Below, one piece after another: positions 42,097 through 46,522 of a DNA stretch of 46,522 nucleotides. The notes below the pieces were generated by a model. That model searched no databases. It was not told the origin of the DNA and was given only the letters and a program-made list of their open reading frames with translations. Numbering within the stretch: position 1 is the stretch's first letter; the number at the start of each line of letters is the position of its first letter. A program made the translations under genes and the position numbers. This stretch comes from Devosia nitrariae (GTDB lineage Bacteria > Pseudomonadota > Alphaproteobacteria > Rhizobiales > Devosiaceae), in the NCBI RefSeq assembly GCF_030160115.1, contig NZ_BSNS01000026.1:1-46522 (forward strand), written 5' to 3'.

Positions 42097-43130
42097 CCGA
42101 CGACGCCGTGCCCGCGGCCGAACCTTTCAAGGAATGCCTGATCGTCGTGCCGACGCTCAACGAATCACGGCACATCGCCGGCCTCCTTGACAAGTTGATG
42201 GTCGAAGCCGAGGCGATGGGAGCTTCGATCGTCGTGGCCGATGGCGGCAGCACCGACGGCACCCGCGATATCGCGGCCGATTATGCCGCCCGGTACGGGA
42301 CCGTCTCGTTCATTGACAATCCCAAGCGCATCCAGAGCGCGGCCATGAATCTGGCGGTCGCCCGCTTCGGCGACGACGCCGAATACGTCATCCGCATTGA
42401 TGCGCATGGCAAATATCCGCCCGACTATTGCCGCGCGCTCGTCAGGGACGCGCAGCAGCGCGGCGTCGACTGTATCGTCGTGCCGATGATCACCATCGGT
42501 GAGAGCACCTTCCAGCGGGCCGTCGCAACCGCTCAGAACTCGCTGGTCGGCACAGGCGGCTCGGCCCATCGCACGGGGCTTGGCGGGCGCTTTGTCGAGC
42601 ACGGCCACCACGCGCTGATGAGCATCCCTGCTTACCGCGCGGTCGGGGGCTACGATGAAACCTTCCGCTTCAACGAAGACGCCGAACTCGACTATCGGTT
42701 CGTCAAGGCCGGCTACAGGATCTGGCTGACCGACGCTACGGTGATGACCTATTATCCGCGCGCAACGCCCGCGACGCTCTTCAAGCAGTATTTTGGCTAT
42801 GGCAGCGGCCGGGCCCGCAACATCCTCAAGCACCGCATGACCCCGCGCATCCGCCAGATGCTGCCGCTGGTGATACTGCCGGCCGTGGCGCTCGCCGCCC
42901 TGTCCTTTATGCATTGGATCGCGCTGATCCCGCTTGCCCTCTGGTGCCTCGCCTGCCTTGCCCTCGGCGCGGTCGCCACCAGTCAACATTTCGACAAGTA
43001 CGGCTTGCCCTTCAGCCGCGCGCCGCTGGTTGGCGTCGCCGCCATGATCATGCACTTTGCCTGGTCATCCGGGTTTTGGCTGCACGTGGCGCGTGCGCTG
43101 ACGGGTGACAACCAGAGAGCGGGGTCGTGA
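42093..43130 (+). CDS. exoA: GT2 glycosyltransferase, ExoA-like
   Basis: This 345-residue membrane-associated glycosyltransferase resembles ExoA of succinoglycan synthesis, which adds an early sugar to the lipid-linked unit. Motifs are IVVPTLNESRHIAGLLDKL, VVADGGSTDGTRDIA, YVIRIDAHGKYPPDYCRAL, GGYDETFRFNEDAELDYRF, and YYPRATPATLFKQYFGYGSG. The C-terminal part has two or three hydrophobic segments (around 255-340). The ATG overlaps the upstream TGA. The longer frame from 42027 reads inside the previous gene. The symbol is by family likeness; the exact linkage made here is not shown. Confidence 0.85.
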   Translation: MTDDAVPAAEPFKECLIVVPTLNESRHIAGLLDKLMVEAEAMGASIVVADGGSTDGTRDIAADYAARYGTVSFIDNPKRIQSAAMNLAVARFGDDAEYVIRIDAHGKYPPDYCRALVRDAQQRGVDCIVVPMITIGESTFQRAVATAQNSLVGTGGSAHRTGLGGRFVEHGHHALMSIPAYRAVGGYDETFRFNEDAELDYRFVKAGYRIWLTDATVMTYYPRATPATLFKQYFGYGSGRARNILKHRMTPRIRQMLPLVILPAVALAALSFMHWIALIPLALWCLACLALGAVATSQHFDKYGLPFSRAPLVGVAAMIMHFAWSSGFWLHVARALTGDNQRAGS

Positions 43131-43131
43131 C

Positions 43132-44040
43132 ATGGCGGCCAGGAGCATCGATATCTGCATCTGCACGTTCCGCCGGCCGCACCTGGCCGAAACGTTGAAG
43201 TCGGTCGCCGCCCTGGAGGTGTCCGATGCCGAGGTGCGCGTTATCGTCTCGGACAACGACGTGACGCCCTCCGCCCGACCGCTGGTCGAGCGGATCGCGG
43301 GAACGTTCCCCTTCCCCGTGACATACCTCCACAGCCCTGCCGCCAACATCTCGATCGCGCGCAACGCCTGCCTCGAGGCGGTCGACGCGCAGTACTTGGC
43401 CTTCGTGGACGACGACGAGACTGTGTCGCCCGGCTGGCTCGCGCACCTGCTGCAAGCAGCCGAAGCGACCGACGCCGATGCGGTGCTGGGTCCGGTCAAG
43501 GCCGTCTATGCGCCCACCTCGCCCGGCTGGCTGATCGAAGGTGACTTTCACTCGACCGCTCCTGTGCACGTCGCCGGGTCCATCTACACCGGCTACACCT
43601 GCAATGTCTTGATCCGCTGGAGCCCGCCGATCAGTGCTCTGCGCTTCGATCTGGCGCTCGGCAAGTCGGGCGGCGAGGATACCGACTTCTTTTATCGGCT
43701 GAGCGACCTCGGCGGCGTGATCGTCGAGGCGCCCGAAGCCCTGGTCTACGAGCCTGTGCCGGACAACCGCGCCGACATGCGTTGGCTGTTGAACCGGCGC
43801 CTCCGCGCCGGGCAGACACACGGCATGCGCCTGAAGGCGGCAGGCGGCGGACCGACCTTCTCTGCGGCCGGTCTCGCTGCCGCCAAGGCCGGTTATTGCA
43901 TCGTCATGACGGCAGTCATGGCATTCTCACCGGTCCACTGGCGCCGCAATCTCCTGCGCGCAGTCATGCATATCGGCGTCCTCGGCGGCATCTTCGGCGC
44001 CCGCCAAGCCGTCCACTACGGTCAGGGAGAAACCTCATGA
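43132..44040 (+). CDS. GT2 glycosyltransferase, ExoM-like
   Basis: This 302-residue GT-A glycosyltransferase begins SIDICICTFRRPHLAETLKS, the N-terminal signature of ExoM-type enzymes. VRVIVSDNDVTPSARPLVE, YLAFVDDDETVSPGWLAHLL (metal-binding aspartates) and LGKSGGEDTDFFYRLSDLGG (the catalytic-base region) follow. ATG 43132 directly follows the stop of the ExoA-like gene, one base apart, so they are coupled. The C-terminal 60 residues hold a hydrophobic stretch (CIVMTAVMAFSPVHW) that may touch the membrane. In succinoglycan synthesis ExoM adds a beta-1,4 glucose; here the sugar is unproven. Confidence 0.85.
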   Translation: MAARSIDICICTFRRPHLAETLKSVAALEVSDAEVRVIVSDNDVTPSARPLVERIAGTFPFPVTYLHSPAANISIARNACLEAVDAQYLAFVDDDETVSPGWLAHLLQAAEATDADAVLGPVKAVYAPTSPGWLIEGDFHSTAPVHVAGSIYTGYTCNVLIRWSPPISALRFDLALGKSGGEDTDFFYRLSDLGGVIVEAPEALVYEPVPDNRADMRWLLNRRLRAGQTHGMRLKAAGGGPTFSAAGLAAAKAGYCIVMTAVMAFSPVHWRRNLLRAVMHIGVLGGIFGARQAVHYGQGETS

Positions 44041-44100
44041 TCCACCCGCCCGCTCACCACACGATTGAAATTTGCCGCATGGACAAGGGGAAACACGCCC

Positions 44101-46410
44101 GTGCTTGAACGCAGCAACTTTCCGGAGATGTCTGGCCCGCGTAATTCGGACGTCAGTTTCATCGACATCGACCGGATCCTGTCGATCCTGCGGCGGCAGT
44201 ACCTGGTCCTGACGCTTGGGCTCGCCCTCGGCCTCGGCCTTGGCCTTCTATATCTTTTGATGGCTCCGCGCACCTATGTCTCGGCGAGCCAGATCCTCAT
44301 CGACAAAAACCTGCAGGAAATGGCGAGCGAGGTTGCGGCACCGACTTCGGCCTTGGACCTCGAGGCTGAAATCCTCAACCAAATCGAGGTGCTCAAATCC
44401 AGCCGTATAGCAAGCGCAGTCGCCGGGGCTGAGAACCTGATGACGGATGAGGAGTTCCTCAACCCGCCGCCATCTTTCACTCAGCGGATCAGGGGAACTC
44501 TGCTGGGGCTCCTCTCCCCGTTGCTCGGGCCGGCCGAGGCCGAGCCAAGGGCGCTCGAGGCGACGGTCCAGGAAACCGCTGGCGCCTTGCGTGCCGGTGT
44601 TGTCGTCGAGCGCGTGGGTCGCAGCGCCGTCATTCGCGTTGCCTATGAGGCGCCCTCCCCCGAGCTCGCTCACCGGATCGCCAACGCCTATGCTGAAGCT
44701 TTCGTGCAGGATCAGTTGAATGCCGACCTCGAAGCGACCCGCCAAGCCACCGACTGGCTGCAGGGGCGCCTTGCAGAGCTCGGCGAAAGCCAGCGCCAGG
44801 CAACCCTCGCCGTCCAGCTCTTCCGCCGTGAGAGCGGTCTGACCAGGGGCGAGGATGAGGAGCTCAGCAACCAGCGTCTGGAGGCGCTGACCGACCAACT
44901 CGTGCTGGCTCAGGCAGAAACCGCGCGCGTGCGCGCCCTGTCGAACCAGGTGCAGGCGGTCATCAACGCCGGCCCGGAAGCAGCAGCCGACAACGTCGCC
45001 CTTCTCTCCAACACCGGCATCGCCGACGAAGAGATCTCCGCCATCCGCACCCGTTACGCTTCAGTCACGCGCAGGATCGATGAGATCACCGCCTCATTTG
45101 GCGCCGATCATCCGCAGATTGCGGTGCTCGAGGCTGAGCGTCGGGCGCTGACCGACCAGATTTTCGTGCAGTTGCGCGGGCTCAACGAGCAGTACCGCAA
45201 TCAACTCACCATAGCCGAGCGCCAGGAAAACGGTCTGCGCGAAAGCATCGAGACCGAAGGGCGCGCCGCCGCCCAGGCCAATCAAGCCCAGGTCGAACTC
45301 AATGCGCTGCAGCAGCGCTCCGCCGCGCTCGGCATCCTCTATAACTCGTTCCTGTCGCGCTACGAAGAGTCGATCCAGCGCCAGTCCTTCCCGATACCTG
45401 GTGCGCGCATCATCACAGAACCGGAACTGCCGCGCGCTCCCTCCGGCCCGCGCACGCTCTTCGTCCTCGCCGGCTCGTTGATCTTCGGCATGTTCCTCGG
45501 ACTTGGCGCGGGCGCCGTCAACGAACTGCGCGAGCGTTCGTTCCGTATCGGCAGCCAGATCAGCAACGAGCTCGGGCTGCGCTTCCTCGGTTACTTGCCG
45601 AAGCTCAACAAGAGCGGACTGAAGCATGGCAAGGCGGGGACCGCGGTTCAGAACCACCGCTACATCCGGGATCAGGTGATCGGCCGCCGGTCCAATGCGC
45701 CGACGACCGCATTCCTCGAGACGCTGAAGTCGGCCAAGTTGATGCTGCGCAAGCGCCATCATGCGGGACGCAGCGTCACTGTCGGCGTCGTCTCGGTGTT
45801 GCCGGGCGAAGGCAAGACGACCTTCGCGGTCTCGTTTGCCGAGATGCTGGCCGCCAATGGCGACAAGGTGCTCCTCATCGATGCGGACCTGCGTCAGCCG
45901 GCGGCCAGCCGGCTCACGGCGCCGGGCGCAACGCTCGGCCTCATGGACATGTCCGCCGGCAGGTCCTGGCGCGAGATCGCCCGGATTGACGAGGAAACGG
46001 GCCTGACCGTCATCCCGGCCACTTCGTCGCAAACCGGCTCGACCTCGAACGATTTCCTCACCTCCCAGCCCGTGCAATCGCTGCTCGAGGAGGCGCGGCG
46101 CGAGTTCGACTACGTGGTCATCGATCTGCCGCCGCTCGGGCCCATGGTCGATGCGCTTTCCATCGAGCCTTGGACGGATGGCTTCATCCTCGTGACCGAA
46201 TGGGGCCGCACACCGCGGCGCCTCGTGCGGGCGATCCTCGAGAACGAACCCCAGCTTTCCGACGAGATCATTGGGGTCGTCCTCAACAAGGTCGATTTCG
46301 CAAGGCTTAGCCGCTACAGCGACCCGGGCGCGGCCGAGCGGTACGTCGGCACCTACAGCCGCTACTATAACGTCACTGCGCCTGACCCGAACAAGCAGAC
46401 CGTCGGCTAA
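44101..46410 (+). CDS. Exopolysaccharide co-polymerase/tyrosine kinase (ExoP/Wzc type)
   Basis: This protein of about 769 residues has a Wzz N-domain with the first membrane segment (YLVLTLGLALGLGLGLLYLL), a periplasmic coiled-coil region, and a second segment (TLFVLAGSLIFGMFLGLGAG). The cytoplasmic BY-kinase has Walker A LPGEGKTTF (about 567-575), A' LLIDADLRQP, and Walker B VVIDLPPLGPMVD. A clear C-terminal tyrosine cluster (RYSDPG, RYVGTYSRYYN) is the autophosphorylation tail, richer than in the first co-polymerase. The GTG at 44101 is preceded by AAGGGGAAA; a TTG at 44065 is the alternative. It ends the second exo-type operon. Confidence 0.92.
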   Translation: MLERSNFPEMSGPRNSDVSFIDIDRILSILRRQYLVLTLGLALGLGLGLLYLLMAPRTYVSASQILIDKNLQEMASEVAAPTSALDLEAEILNQIEVLKSSRIASAVAGAENLMTDEEFLNPPPSFTQRIRGTLLGLLSPLLGPAEAEPRALEATVQETAGALRAGVVVERVGRSAVIRVAYEAPSPELAHRIANAYAEAFVQDQLNADLEATRQATDWLQGRLAELGESQRQATLAVQLFRRESGLTRGEDEELSNQRLEALTDQLVLAQAETARVRALSNQVQAVINAGPEAAADNVALLSNTGIADEEISAIRTRYASVTRRIDEITASFGADHPQIAVLEAERRALTDQIFVQLRGLNEQYRNQLTIAERQENGLRESIETEGRAAAQANQAQVELNALQQRSAALGILYNSFLSRYEESIQRQSFPIPGARIITEPELPRAPSGPRTLFVLAGSLIFGMFLGLGAGAVNELRERSFRIGSQISNELGLRFLGYLPKLNKSGLKHGKAGTAVQNHRYIRDQVIGRRSNAPTTAFLETLKSAKLMLRKRHHAGRSVTVGVVSVLPGEGKTTFAVSFAEMLAANGDKVLLIDADLRQPAASRLTAPGATLGLMDMSAGRSWREIARIDEETGLTVIPATSSQTGSTSNDFLTSQPVQSLLEEARREFDYVVIDLPPLGPMVDALSIEPWTDGFILVTEWGRTPRRLVRAILENEPQLSDEIIGVVLNKVDFARLSRYSDPGAAERYVGTYSRYYNVTAPDPNKQTVG

Positions 46411-46499
46411 AGCGCTCTAGGTCGTAGTGACAATTTAGTCTTCTAGGGATTCCCGCGAGGGGGCAAATCAGATTCAACGCTGGCTTTTGGAGGCTGGCG

Positions 46500-46522
46500 A
46501 TGGATGGCGAGGTTCTGCGGGA
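46500..46522 (+). CDS. Start of a probable IS5-type transposase gene (cut by window end)
   Basis: Only 23 bases are present. GGAGG lies 7 bases before an ATG that opens MDGEVLR. This matches the N-terminus I associate with IS5-family transposases (M-G-E-VLRDDQWERI type) common in alphaproteobacteria. The 80 bp before it (from about 46420, following CTAG) would then contain the IS left end. The call rests on very little sequence. Confidence 0.4.

Noticed and set aside
1..46522. CRISPR arrays, tRNA or rRNA genes, prophage genes
   Set aside because: No regularly spaced repeats, no cloverleaf-like or ribosomal RNA sequence and no phage structural genes were noticed.

Overview
The window looks like part of an alphaproteobacterial chromosome (or large replicon). 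It probably comes from a Hyphomicrobiales member, perhaps Devosia-like. The grounds are high G+C, ExoA/ExoM/ExoP-type exopolysaccharide proteins, a bacterial transglutaminase-like cysteine proteinase, and a palindromic intergenic repeat of a rhizobial type. The taxonomic call is inference. I recognised no rRNA, tRNA or CRISPR array.

Region A (about 0.3-27.7 kb) is a large surface-polysaccharide locus. It holds two GT4 and two GT2 glycosyltransferases, two Wzy-like multi-membrane polymerase/ligase proteins, a Wzx-type flippase and a Wzc/GumC-type co-polymerase fused to a tyrosine kinase. It also holds an exported Sel1-repeat protein, a Tat-exported beta-helix protein and a periplasmic cysteine peptidase. 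A minus-strand nucleotide-sugar block follows: glucose-1-phosphate cytidylyltransferase, RmlC-type epimerase, SAF-domain dehydrogenase, UDP-glucuronate decarboxylase-like SDR and UDP-glucose 6-dehydrogenase. It is followed by an MBOAT plus AlgX/DltD-like pair for O-acylation. No priming glycosyltransferase (ExoY/WcaJ type) and no outer-membrane exporter (Wza/ExoF type) is visible in the window.

Region B (28.2-39.4 kb) is a sugar uptake and conversion regulon. A plus-strand ROK-family regulator diverges from a polysaccharide-deacetylase-like protein and a DegT/DnrJ aminotransferase. A long minus-strand operon encodes an atypical SDR, two CUT1-type permeases, an MDR dehydrogenase, a DapA-like lyase, a short Gfo/Idh/MocA oxidoreductase and, last, the solute-binding protein. 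Most of these genes are translationally coupled. A nearly identical 26-bp site lies at the ROK/deacetylase divergent promoter and in front of the operon, which ties the two transcription units together. No ABC ATPase is encoded. I do not recognise the complete pathway, and it is the best candidate here for an undescribed system.

Region C (39.5-40.4 kb) is an orphan iron-siderophore-type binding protein. Region D (40.9-46.4 kb) is a compact second polysaccharide operon: a GT4-like protein, ExoA-like and ExoM-like GT2 enzymes and a second co-polymerase/tyrosine kinase. The right edge cuts into what looks like the start of an IS5-type transposase gene.
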